A stretch of 64,000 bases of DNA, taken from NCBI GenBank assembly GCA_016808115.1, contig JAEQBH010000026.1, positions 372,001 to 436,000 on the forward strand, written 5' to 3'. Position numbers and translations under genes: made by a program. Shown here piece by piece: positions 46,193 to 56,388 of this stretch; the stretch's first letter is position 1; every line of letters starts with the position of its first letter. Source of the DNA: Tetrastigma voinierianum (Eukaryota > Streptophyta > Magnoliopsida > Vitales > Vitaceae). Under the pieces are notes generated by a model. The model was not told the origin of the DNA. It ran no database searches and was given only the letters and a program-made list of their open reading frames with translations.

Positions 46193-46818
46193 TGTTGTCT
46201 CTCGGATTCTCAGAGTCTTCGGATCGTCGAGGCATTAACTTGACAGCAAGAACTTGCAAAACAAACAAGGCACCAACAGTGTTGTGTTGGCCGGCTCTTC
46301 GATGCTTAAGTTAGACAAAGAGATAGAGAGCGTGAAATGTTAGTCTTGCAGTCGTGTATTTTTCACATCCCTCTCTGTTGCCATTCCTTCCTTCCTTTTG
46401 AAGGAGGAGGATGATCCACTTTTTATGGAAAGTGGGTGATTGGTTTCCTAAATGGAAGGAGGAAGCTTCACTTAGCATCTACTTAGTTTCCTTTTGGATA
46501 ACTAAGTGATCCGAATCTTCATACTCGAGGATCGTTTGGTCATCCCCAGAGCTGATTCACGTGCGAGTTTGTGGGAGGATATATTCTTGGTACGCGAGGA
46601 TCGACCAGAAAATCATTGGATGGCCATCTTCTTAGAAACGACAAGCCCGACTAGAAGAGGCGTCGTGATAGAAGAGGGCGTGCAGGAATAAACCACAGGC
46701 CTTTCTTTGTGATCGGCTCAGATCTCTGATTGCATGACCTTGAGTCGGATCAGTGTTCGTGTGGGGATACTTGGGCCTTTTGAGTGGGGATGCTGGGCCA
46801 AAAACCATGGTACCCACA
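46193..46818 (-). repeat. 5' LTR of the Tat element
   Basis: The repeat is 626 bp with plus-strand ends TGTTGTCTC and TACCCACA. It pairs with 13133-13829. GTAAT follows at 46819-46823, equal to the copy at 13128-13132. Confidence 0.93.
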
Positions 46819-46823
46819 GTAAT

Positions 46824-47405
46824 TAATATTTTTCCTCTTTTTTTTTTTCCAATATTAACATATATTGCTTTTAGTTGTTGCATGCATATTCCAATTTAGT
46901 TGCCTCCTGTTTCATGATTTAAAGCAGTTAGTTTGCTCTCCAAAATGTTGTTAAATAACCAATTCTCATAAAAGCTCAAGTTCGTAGAATTTGGGTTTAA
47001 TATAAATATCATGTCTCCCTCATTTGCCCCATACCCACACTTGTAAAGTCAAACAAACCAAATAGTCTTTCATGGACTTTCGAATCAACATAACAAATAA
47101 GGATTCAAATTGTAGAGAGTTGTCTCAAATCTAAGACCTCTTTCAAAACCAAGCTCTGATATAATGTTAAATAACCAACTCTCAACCTTGTAGGATTTAG
47201 TTTAATATGAATACCATGTCTTTGACAAATATGAACTCAAAATGGGAGCAGTTTGGTGATCATCTCTTGTAATCTGATACCATAATGTTCCAAACATCAA
47301 TTGTTTTTATTTAGTTGTTTTAGTATTAGAAATTTGGACAAGCTTCTTTTCTCTATCAGTTTATTTTATTCAGTTGTCAATGGGAGCTTGGTAACTTCTT
47401 TCCAG
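46824..47405. other. AARE intron remainder with dispersed repeat
   Basis: This is the native intron sequence right of the Tat insertion. It ends in a splice acceptor (TTTCCAG at 47399-47405). From about 46945 to 47290 it carries a dispersed repeat described separately. Confidence 0.75.
46945..47290. repeat. Dispersed repeat with AAATAACCAACTCTC motif, copy 1
   Basis: It contains two versions of 'gttaaataaccaa(c/t)tctc' and 'tttaatat(a/g)aataccatgtc', and also 'ctctgatataatg'. A related copy is at about 48425-48680 in a later intron. Such 'ctctgatacca' repeats are common in plant introns; the family is not identified. Confidence 0.55.
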
Positions 47406-47466
47406 AGGCTCATTGGGATACGACGAGGAAGCATTGCAATCTCTTCCAGGAAAAATTGGTTCCCAG
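47406..47466 (+). CDS. AARE exon: GSLGYDEEALQSLPGKIGSQ
   Basis: The 61-bp exon completes the Arg codon begun at 13127 and encodes GSLGYDEEALQSLPGKIGSQ. In plant AARE this follows the HGGPH loop directly. The acceptor is TTTCCAG and the donor GTTCCA. The frame is open. Confidence 0.88.
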
Positions 47467-47581
47467 GTTCCATTTCTTATACTAGTCCAATTAATGACTA
47501 AATTTTCTTCATGCTAACTAAATAAGATAATTTTGGAGTACATGCAGACAATAATTAACCTCTAATGCTTACTATGTGCAG

Positions 47582-47706
47582 GATGTCAATGATGTTCTAA
47601 CAGCTATAGACCATGCCATTGACATGGAACATTTGTGATCCATCCAAAATAGCTGTAGTTGGTGGGTTCCAGTGGTGGCTTTCTAACAAGCCACTTGATT
47701 GGCCAG
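47582..47706 (+). pseudogene. AARE exon with catalytic serine, two frameshifts
   Basis: The exon begins DVNDVLTAIDHAIDM and ends GGFLTSHLIGQ, bounded by TGTGCAG and GTGCAG. It is 125 bp; an intact version would be 123. One extra base lies near 47628 (after ...GACATGG) and one near 47670 in the codons around the catalytic serine. There the expected GGSHGG reads GGGTTCCAGTGG; correcting the extra T leaves Ser but places Ser instead of His after it. The gene as assembled cannot give an active enzyme unless these are sequence errors. Confidence 0.85.
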
Positions 47707-47918
47707 GTGCAGTTGCTTAGTTTTTTTTTGATATTTATTCACTTTGCATATTACATTATAATACTCTGTTTTAGGTTCGATCTTGGTTCTCCTGTATGCC
47801 TATCTCACCCCTTTACCATTTTAATCAGACCTCAAATACAAGTATACTTGCTTTGTTAAAGTGTGACTTTTGGAGTTCAATCATTTAATTGGCATTATGC
47901 ATGCCCACATTTTATTTG

Positions 47919-47995
47919 CTGAACTTTTTTCCTATACCTCTTGTCCCTTTAATTGCTGAACTTTTTTCCTATACCTCTTGTGACTTGACCCTTTA
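47919..47995. repeat. Direct tandem duplication, about 37 bp
   Basis: 'gctgaacttttttcctatac' followed by 'ctcttgt' occurs twice in a row, the second copy with a small insertion. It is a simple local duplication within an intron. Confidence 0.85.
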
Positions 47996-48424
47996 ATTTC
48001 TAATGTTCTGGAATCTAGCTTTAATCGTTGAAGATATTATCATCAGTTGAAGGTCACTCCATAGATATATTGTAATGACCCAACTATTCATCCGATATTA
48101 TTTGGTTCAAGGTTATAATGATGCATACACTGTTTCCACAATTTCGTCCCGCTTTTGCTTCTCTTTGGTATATGCGCTCAAGAAAAAGCTTCAATAGTTT
48201 TGAGTACAAATCCTCCATAATGAACCTTCACGTTTCACTTTCCGAGAGATATGGGACACTACATATATTTTGTTACAAATTGGCCAATTAAGAAAATCAT
48301 GAATGGAATACATGTGGTTAATTAACAAGTGGATTTGCCAACCTGGATTCTCTTGATATATTTTTTGTCCATTTATCTACCTTGCACACACTTGTGAGTG
48401 GGGATTTCTTGATTTTCATACTTC

Positions 48425-48680
48425 CATAATGTTAAACAATCAACTCTCCTCACACGTAGTTTCATACCCGTATGTGGAGAGTCAAACCAAACAAAGTTCC
48501 TTATGGACTTTCAAATATACAAATGGGGAACAAATATTAATCAAATTGCAAAAACGTGACTCAAACCCATGACCTCTTACCAAACTTCGATATCATATTT
48601 TATAATCAACTTTTCTAAAAGCTCAAACTTATAGGTTTTGTGTTTAATGCGAATATCATACATCTTAACACATATATATT
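48425..48680. repeat. Dispersed repeat with AAACAATCAACTCTC motif, copy 2
   Basis: It is related to copy 1 at 46945-47290, sharing 'aaaagctcaa(a/g)', 'tagg(t/a)tttgtgtttaat' and 'tatggactttc'. It lies in the intron before the 48740 exon. Confidence 0.55.
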
Positions 48681-48739
48681 TGTTTTCTGAAATGACCAAG
48701 AAGTCACTTTGATTGATCTTGACTTTCAACAAGCTGCAG

Positions 48740-48937
48740 GCACCAGATAAGTTCTCAGTAGCTGCTATGAGAAATCCTGCTTGTAACCTGGCCCTGATGG
48801 TGGGTACAACTGACATACCTGATTGGTGCTTTGTGGAGGCATTTGGAAGTCAAGGAAAAACTAGCTTTACAGAAGCACCTTCATCTGAACAACTAACTCT
48901 TCTTCACAGCAAATCTCCTGTATCACACATCCATAAG
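48740..48937 (+). CDS. AARE exon: APDKFSVAAMRNPACNLALM and on
   Basis: The 198-bp exon (66 codons) lies between AGCTGCAG and GTGCTA. It encodes the segment with APDKFSVAAMRNPACN, VGTTDIPDWCFVEAFG, FTEAPSSEQL and LLHSKSPVSHI, a clear match to the plant AARE peptidase domain. The frame is open and in phase with the previous exon's end (GQ|AP). The remaining exons, which should contain the catalytic Asp (in a GAQD motif) and His (in a DVHGIE motif), are not in the window; element E starts 320 bases further on. Confidence 0.9.
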
Positions 48938-49257
48938 GTGCTATATATGCTGATTGAAGAATACTTTTTTCCTCTATTACATTCAGTTGTTTGCTCAAAG
49001 GCTTCTGATACTAGGATCTAGAGCCAAACTACGAATGCAAGGTTAAAAAATGAATCCCATGGGTATATAATAAGTGGCGGAGCCAGAAAATGAGCCGAAT
49101 ATGGCATAGTTAAGTTCAGGGGATGGAAATATGCATGAATTAATTGGTTAGCATATTGATAATTGGATTTGTCCCTCAATAAAAGGCTAAGGGTTTAAAC
49201 CCTTATATTTTTTTTTCCAAAAATCCAGGAGGGCATTTGCTTCACTAAGCCTCTTTG
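48938..49257. other. AARE intron up to element E
   Basis: Non-coding. It contains 'ggcggagccag' at 49077, a phrase seen often in plant repeats, and a poly-T run just before E. No gene is visible. Confidence 0.6.
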
Positions 49258-49685
49258 TGATGATCTCTGATTTGGAGTTGATGTCACCATTCCAGGAATG
49301 TGTTGAATTGGAGGCTGCTGGTACTCCGATTAAGGAAAATCCTGAACGCAAGGAGGAAATTGAGTTGTCTTTGGGTCTTGGTAAGAGAGCTAAAACAAGG
49401 CCTAAACACTTAGAAGGGTATCAGGAGAAGTAAAAGGGGAGTGGGAGTCACGTAGAAGGTGTGTGTGGTATCTGTCTTTTTCATTATGTTATTTCTTCCT
49501 GCAATATTCCTGTAATCGGAGACTGGCTTCTCGAACTTGCCATTTATCTTGTTTTCTGCTGTAATCGTTTCAGATATTTAGTATATTCCCATAGCAGTAA
49601 AGAAAATTCCAGAATTCCCTACAGTTTTCTTCCATTGATTGTTCCCCTGCTCGTGTTGCTGTAGACTCACTTGCAAATTATTACA
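49258..49685 (+). repeat. 5' LTR of element E
   Basis: The LTR is 428 bp, starting TGATGATCTCTG and ending AATTATTACA. It is matched over its first 348 bases by 62202-62549. It is followed by a primer-site-like TTGGTGCTTTCATTGAG. Confidence 0.92.
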
Positions 49686-49702
49686 TTGGTGCTTTCATTG
49701 AG
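49686..49702 (+). other. Primer binding site region of element E
   Basis: TTGGTGCTTTCATTGAG directly follows the LTR end. It is a recurring primer-site sequence in this type of plant chromovirus; I do not assign the tRNA. Confidence 0.65.
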
Positions 49703-49710
49703 CTACAACC

Positions 49711-50740
49711 ATGGCAGGTGGAACAAGGGTCAAAGTTTTGGATGAACAGATCAAGAAATTGGGCAAGACAACCACGACTCTAACTGATCGGCAAGATAAG
49801 ATCCAATCTTCCTTGGACTTGCAGCAGAAGACATTGTGTGAGATCCTTCTCCAATTGGCTTCTATTGAGGAACGTATGGATTTAGTGACTCCTTCTTCCA
49901 CGGGACAATCGACTTCAAGTGGGTCGTCGACCTTCCTTCCCCAAGCTTCTCCGCCACGATCACCACCGCCGTCACCACATCCCAATTTCTTGCATCCACA
50001 ATTACTGGGGCCTCCTTTTCTCTCTGGTCGTCCTCAACGAATGGATTTTCCACACTTTGATGGTGAAGACATCTCCGGTTGGCTTTTCCGAGCCTCCCAG
50101 TATTTTCTCTTTTATCCCACCATTGATGAGCAGCGTCTGCTAATTGTTGCGATCCATATGGAGGGTCGTGCCCTGCAATGGTTCCAGTGGGCTTCAAACA
50201 ACTCTCAATTCCGTTCTTGGTCGGAATTTGCTAGGGCCGTTGAACTTCGTTTTGGTCCCTTTGAAATTGATGATCCGCAAGGCGCTTTAGAAAAATTGGT
50301 TCAAAAAACTACCACGGAGGCGTACGAGCCTGAGTTCGAAGTGCTCCAAAATCGGACGACGAGGTTATCTTCTTCGTTCCTTACAAGTTGCTTTGTGGCA
50401 GGTTTATTGTCGGAGTTACGAGCAAAGGTCCTTGCCACGAGGCCCGCTTCTTTGTCTTCTATGCCCCGTTTACATGAGTCCAAAATTGCCTTTCGGACAG
50501 CCCAACCCAAAACTTACTCTGCCAGATACCAACCACAACCCTATCTCACACACCCATCTAAACCTTCCCCATAGCCTCTACCCTCTTCTTCTCCATTGAC
50601 AGAAAAACACCTTAACCCCCAAACCACGCCTCCACCACGATACACCATCCGAAAAATTCCCCAACCAAAATGCGAAGTCAGAGAGAAAAAGGATTGTGTT
50701 ATTATTGTGATGCAAAATACTCATTGAATCACAAGTGTGC
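49711..50740 (+). pseudogene. Element E gag with zinc knuckle
   Basis: The ORF starts MAGGTRVKVLDEQ at 49711. It has an N-terminal helical part, a proline-rich linker (50000), and a capsid-like part with MDFPHFDGEDISGWLFRA, ALQWFQWASN and FGPFEIDDPQGALEKL. It stops at 50573 (TAG). After a frame change near 50660 it continues with REKGLCYYCDAKYSLNHKC (50683-50739), the C-x2-C-x7-H-x-C knuckle of chromovirus gag. The stop and frame change would truncate the protein before the knuckle. Confidence 0.88.
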
Positions 50741-51275
50741 CTCTAAACCACAGATATTCATTTTGGACTCCGACGACACCAATGAATTGATTTCTGATGA
50801 CGATGCTAATGTCGCTGAACATCCTTTATTGAATAAAATCGCTGCACCCACTGAGCTCTCTCTGCATACACTATCAGGTACGTCTTCCTTTTCTCAACTT
50901 CGTTTCTCGGGTTCCTTAGCTGAATATTCTGCACAGGTGTTAGTAGACAGTGGCGGCTCTCTCAACTTCATCCAAAGCCGCCTTGCTCTTCATTTTCCAT
51001 TACCAATTGAATCTGTACCTTGTTTTTATGTGGCCGTGGGAAATGGTCCGAAATTGTATATTGAAGGTTGCATCTATAATGTCTCTCTAGTTGTTCAGGA
51101 TTTTGAGATTCATACCGACCTCTTTGTCTTACCCATTGAGGGGACATATATGGTTCTTTGCATCTCCTGGTTATCCACTCTTGGTAGTGTTGTACAAGAC
51201 TATAGGAATTTGACCATGAAATTTCAAGTGGGAAGTCTACTTGTAGAGCTCTGCGGCGATAAAACCACATTTTAA
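50741..51275 (+). pseudogene. Element E protease
   Basis: It is in frame with the zinc knuckle from 50670. ALVDSGGS-type active site appears as QVLVDSGGSLNFIQ (about 50935), then VAVGNGPKLYIEG, VVQDFEIHTDLFVLPIEGTYMVL and SVVQDYRNLTMKF. The DSG triplet is intact. It stops at 51273 (TAA), just before the RT domain. Confidence 0.87.
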
Positions 51276-52250
51276 GGCCACATTCAATTTCAGTCCCTAC
51301 GTCGTATGCTGGACACTAATGCTATTCTCAGTTGCTTGACACTCTAAATATCCGACATCCGTACTGCATCTTATGTTGCTCTACCTTCTGATTTGGTCGC
51401 ACTTTTGTCTCGATTTGATGATGTTTTCCAGAGTCCCAAGGGGTTGCCACCTCCACGCCCGTACGACTACTCCATTACCTTGCAACTGGGTTCTGCCCGA
51501 GTCTCGGTTAAGCCATATCGCTACCCATATTTTTAGAAGACAGAAATTGAGAAAATGGTGCAGGATATGTTGGCTGAAGGCATCATACAACCCAGTTCTA
51601 ACTCTTTTTCGTCGCTGATCCTCTTGGTTAAGAAGAAAGATGGCACTTGACACTTTTGTACGGACAACCGTGCCCTTAATGCTGTGACCATTCCTGATCG
51701 CTTTCCAGTCCCAAGTAACGGTTGATGAATTATTGGATGAACTCTTTGGCGCTCAATTTTTCTCTAAGTTAGATCTTCGTTCCGGTTACCACCAGATTTG
51801 AGTGCGCCAGGAGGATGTTCACAAAACGGCCTTTCACATTCATGAAGGCCACTATGAATATCTTGTTATGCCCTTCGACCTCATTAACACTCCTTCAACG
51901 TTTTAACATGTTATGAATGATTTGTTCCGACCTTTCCTCCGACGATTTGTCTTAGTTTTTTTTTTAATGACATTCTGGTTTATAGCACTACGTGGGGCAC
52001 TCACCCCCATCACTTGGAACAAGTCTTCTATCTTTTACAGTCTCACAGGTTCTATGCCAAACTGTCCAAATGCATTTTTGGCCAACCTGAGATTGATCAC
52101 CTCAGCCATGTAATCTCAGCTAAAGGTGTTTCGATGGATCCCCACAAAATACAAGCTGTGTTGGATTGGCCTCACCCCACTACAATATCTCAGCTTCGTG
52201 GTTTCCTTGGGATGTCGGGCTATTATTGACGCTTTATTCATAACTTTGCA
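51276..52250 (+). pseudogene. Element E reverse transcriptase
   Basis: The pieces are LPPPRPYDYSITLQLGSARV (51450), PYRYPYF, EIEKMVQDMLAEGIIQPS, LVKKKDGT and FCTDNRALNAVT. A frame-shifted middle part keeps FNDILVYSTTWGTHPHHLEQV (51960), where the catalytic YVDDIL motif is damaged to FFFNDIL. LSKCIFGQPEIDHLSHVISA and GFLGMSGYY follow. In-frame stops match CAG-to-TAG (after RYPYF), TGG-to-TGA (after KKDGT) and CGA-to-TGA (after SGYY). Confidence 0.85.
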
Positions 52251-52791
52251 CTGTTGGCCGCCCCTCTGACTGATCTACTTCGAAAAGACTGCTTTTTATG
52301 GAATCCACTGGCTGATGAAGCATTCTACTGTTTTCAAAAAGCACTCTTGCAAGCTCCAGTGTTACAACTTCCTGATTTTAGTCAGCCTTTTTACAGTTGA
52401 AACAGATGCTTCATGTACTAGTATAGGCACTGTTTTGGTTCAGCAAGGTCATCCTATTGCCTACTTCAATTAGAAACTCTCACCACGCATGCAAGTAGCC
52501 TCCGCTTACAGCTGAGAGAAGTTTGTACTTACACAGGCCGTCCAGTGTTGGAGACAATATCTGTTGGGCAGTCCATTTGTCATCAAAATTTATCACCAAC
52601 GTATTAAATCCATGACTGAATAGACAATTCAGACCTTGGAACAACAAAAGTGGTTATCCAAGTTATTGGGCTACGAGTTCACTATTATATATTGCCCGGG
52701 CAAGGAGAATACAATGGCGGATACCTTGCCGTGTCAATCTGATTTTCAGACCTTTTCTACCATTACCTTTCCACAGTGTTCATGGATGCAA
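52251..52791 (+). pseudogene. Element E RNase H, proximal part
   Basis: DLLRKDCFLWNPLADEAF and ALLQAPVLQLPDFSQPF lead in. ETDASCTSIG-like traces at 52400 hold the first Asp. WLSKLLGYEFTIIYCPGKENTMADTL (52650-52725) closes the domain. FPQCSWM precedes the hAT insertion. Confidence 0.83.
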
Positions 52792-52799
52792 TAGTTGTG

Positions 52800-54470
52800 A
52801 ACAAGGAACAAAATATCGGTAATTACGGATATATCGGTACTTGGATTTTACAAAAAATATCGATAAATATCAGTAGATATTTTGACAAAAATATCGTTAA
52901 AGCAAAAATTAACAAGAAATCTTTTGAAATTCGTAGAAAATCTTTGTTGGTATAAAAGCATCAAATAAGCGAATATCACAACTTGTTGAAGATATATTAA
53001 AATTCATAATTTATCGAAATTACATTCTGATAGTCGTTTCGTATTAAAATGAAAAGGCGATGTGATTAATTCGTTATTTGATGAAGGAATCATGCTTGAT
53101 GAAACTGATATTCGTCTGAGACATGGTGTTCGATAATAATATTGATTGTAACCCGAGCATGTAAATTACGTAAATATGTTGACTCACCCTGTAACCTACT
53201 CGTGGATAGGAAACTCGGGGTAGCCCCACGTCTTTCGTTGACTCTTTGTTTTTGTTTGATATAGAATTTGAAATGACATTTAGGGGATCGCGAGATAGTT
53301 AATCATTTCAATGTCTTGGCAAATAAAACACAGTCTTGAAGAATCTTGAAATAATAGCTTCGTTGTATAAGGAAATATGTTACTCATTTGATGAATCGGC
53401 GAATTGAGTTCCAAATTGCTTTCATGGACTCAAAAAGTGGCGAAAATGAATCACTCGTGTATGGTGGCATCCTTACGTTTGTCTTCCTCTATGGCTTTCC
53501 AATGGCTCGATACTTGGACGGCTCTCCTAGATACGTGGTCTTCATCTTGTGTAGCATATGTGAAATCGTCTTACCATTATTGGTGGGATGAGAGTACCCG
53601 ATGGATATTGACTTTGTTGTGGATTTGCAATATCCCCACCATCATTTCCAGTATCACAACCATCATTGGTCCCTTCTTCTCTTGAGCAATCATAACTTGT
53701 AGTAGAAGTACCATCAAAACTTGGTCTACTATTATGTTTTAACGGCAAATCAAGAGGGTCGAAGTAGCAGCGGGTTGAGAGCTAGGTTCCTAGGTGTCTT
53801 GGCCAAAACTTCTTATGAAGCTTGCCCCGAATAAAAGCGCGCTCCGCGTGCGCTTTTTTAGCTTCTCGAACATGTACAGCAATTCATAGATCGGGATTTG
53901 TGTTCCATGTAAATGGAGAGGTCGGCCGGGTGAAATAGTTGATTAGTCTTAACTACCAAACTGGTTGAAATTTCAAATGTCCGAGAAAATTATTTCGGCA
54001 ACTTTATTGGTCTCTGCCTCCATATCACGTATCTTTAGTTTCATGTTGTTATAACAAAAAACCAATTGTTGGAGCCTAGGGTAAGCAAGCTGATTTCTTT
54101 GTTTAGTATAAATTAGAGCAAATGTGCTTCAATTTCTTTCACACGCTGAAGATGATGCGGTTTGAGAAAGAACCTTCATGGCTAAATTAATGTTGGGCAT
54201 TATTGATTTAGTACAAAAACCACCATTCAGTACTTGATAAAAATTACTTAGATTATATAAAATAATAAAATAGTTATAAAATTTACTTATAATGAGAAAT
54301 TAACACTCTCACTAGGAACCATTTTTTATCTTGATGCTATTCTTTACCCAATCACTTAAATCCCTTTTTTTGCGTCCACGGAATAGTATAAGTTGTGAAT
54401 TCAAAATGTCAAATCTAAAATAAAATCAATCAAATAAATTGAATCAATTAATTAAAATTAGAAACTCATT
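52800..54470. other. hAT left part outside the transposase
   Basis: It is a terminal and non-coding part of the hAT with ATATCGG-type subterminal motifs near 52815-52915. The part near 53540-53750 has a minus-strand acidic, Gly- and Asp-rich reading that could be the decayed C-terminal tail of the transposase. A 25-base hairpin AAAAGCGC...GCGCTTTT is at 53833-53857. Confidence 0.5.
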
Positions 54471-54479
54471 AATTTACCT

Positions 54480-55940
54480 CATTTCCAAAATTACAAAGGC
54501 CTTCGGCATTAGGATTTAATTTAAACGTCATGTGAGAACGTGACTTGAAGTAGGTCAGGGTTGCAACCAACTCCAAGTCTATATTGAAATTTTGGTTTTA
54601 GATAGTATGCTACAATAGTTATTGAGAATTAGTATGTGATAATAATATAAACATAATATTATTAAATGTGAATATCGATGAATAGGATATTAATTAGTTA
54701 CCTGCTGCCTGAAGATGATGCTTAAGGGTTCTATCCCAACGATCTGCGATGATATGTTTCACCCACTCTTCAGCTTTGAGTCGATCTAAATTTTCCTTCA
54801 TCAACCGAATCAACTCGTAGACAAATGACATGGTTGGGACGACTTCTGAATTAACAATGCGAAGCCTTTATTATAGTGCCTCATAGATGGACGCGGCTTC
54901 TCCACCTTCTCCCAATATTCATGATCAAACATGAGTCTTTCAACCTCATGTCCAACTTCTATCCGACTAAGCTTGTGAGATGCCCATTCATTAATAATAA
55001 AGACTTTCTTCAAATCAACCATCTTTTTTAGAAGAATGTCAAGGGTAATATAGTTTGTTACAAGTCTTGTTGCTCCAGGACGCACGATATCTCCACCATA
55101 GACCTGTCGCATTTTTGCAAGCAAGCAACCACGATTGTAAATGAAGTTGGTTATCTTTTACGGTCATTCGATCAACTAAGCAACAACATCCCTTTTACCA
55201 ATGTCTTGAACATTAAATCAATGCGATTAATGCTTTTACATGGAGTCAACAGTTGTATTTTGTCATGACAACTTTGCAAGCTTACAAATCTTGATCATTA
55301 TACATTACAATTTTCACCACATTTGCTTCTCCAACTTCCTAGATAACGTCATTCAACAAATCATATATGTATTTGTTGTCTTTAATCTTATCTAACGCAT
55401 CAACAGATTTGAGGAAAATTATGCTTCCTTTTGAATATACCATGAAATTAATTATGTTCAATTTGGTTGGCTCGGTCCATCCATCACACATAATTGTGCA
55501 TCCATATGTCTCCCATTTCTCCCTTTGTATGTTGACATAAGCTTCCATGTCTTTATACTCAATTTCCAAGTACTTGCTTTTGACTTCATATGAAGATGGT
55601 GGTTTGATGCTCATTCCTACATATATAATTCAAGGAAAGCTGGTTAGTGGTTTCAAATTTGCAATCATAATTTAAGATAATAATGTCATTATTGAAACAT
55701 ATATACAATTAGACAAACCCGCTTGTTGTGTACCAAAAATCATGTTCTTAAAATGGTGCGAACTCCTTAGCACGAGGTGGAACACACTGCATATATAGAA
55801 AGAACTCCTAATCAATCGTCCCATTGTTTCCTTGATTGAGCAAGTACGTTTGAGCATGTACCCAGGCTTTTTGTTTTGCAATCGAAGACTTGTACAATGA
55901 TGGTGCAATTGGTGGTGATGTATCTGTATGCCAAACATTT
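54480..55940 (-). pseudogene. hAT transposase with DUF659 domain
   Basis: On the minus strand a first piece with SSHHFKNMIFGTQQAG (55770-55730) leads to an intron of about 105 bases (GTTTGT...TGTAG). Then GMSIKPPSSYEVKSKYLEI, QREKWETYGCTIMCDGWTEPTKLNIINFMVYSKG and KYIYDLLNDVI (55614-55339) form the DUF659 region. A later piece (55124-54890) reads MRQVYGGDIVRPGATRLVTNYITLD, IINEWASHKLSRIEVG and LMFDHEYW. SEVVPTMSFVYELIRLMKEN and RWDRTLKHHLQAA (54850-54700) form the C-terminal part. A frame break occurs between 55339 and 55140, where the catalytic core should be complete. The protein would excise and reinsert the element. Confidence 0.83.
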
Positions 55941-56388
55941 TGTGATCTTTGTATATGCCTTGATGGATAACTTGGTTGTGAAGACTCGCCTATTTACGAA
56001 TTGTGGCAAATAAAACAAATAACATTATTTTATACACATAATTATGTGAAAAATGAATTAGGTATAAAGATTTACTTATTATTCTTTTGCCTCTCATAAA
56101 TCCTTATTTGTTCTTGGTTTCCATTCACTAGCTTTTGATAAGCGTGTCTTTGCTTCTCGATATTCATGCAGCTCATCACGAGGTGCGTATCGGCCAGAGA
56201 TACATATACACATTCTCATCACCCTCCTCCTCCTCATCACCCTCCTCCTCCTCATCATCATATTAGTAGTGTGATGTCTTCTCGTTGTGGCTCGTAATTG
56301 ACAAATTTCATTATATTAGTGGCTTTTTTCGCTTTTGTTTTACTTTTATGTTCTAAAAGTTGTTTCATTTCTTGTTTTACTTCCGGCG

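Larger units (their letters stand above)
13133..46818 (-). mobile_element. Tat-lineage Ty3/gypsy retrotransposon with nested insertions
   Basis: The element is bounded by related LTRs and a perfect GTAAT duplication (13128-13132 and 46819-46823). Minus-strand order is 5' LTR, primer site, gag, protease, RT, RNase H, integrase, a 58-bp tandem repeat, an antisense ORF region, polypurine tract and 3' LTR. No chromodomain is seen. This order with a long repeat-bearing 3' region and an antisense ORF matches the Tat/Retand group. Inserted later were B (30154-45031), D (24316-27382), X (17713-21720) and, inside X, Y. Removing these leaves roughly 11.7 kb of Tat sequence. It occupies an AARE intron in antisense orientation. 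Confidence 0.92.

Noticed and set aside
49258..49440. Open frame running from the AARE intron into E's LTR (FVMISDLELMSP...)
   Set aside because: It crosses the LTR boundary and the same reading in the other LTR has a stop; it is chance openness.
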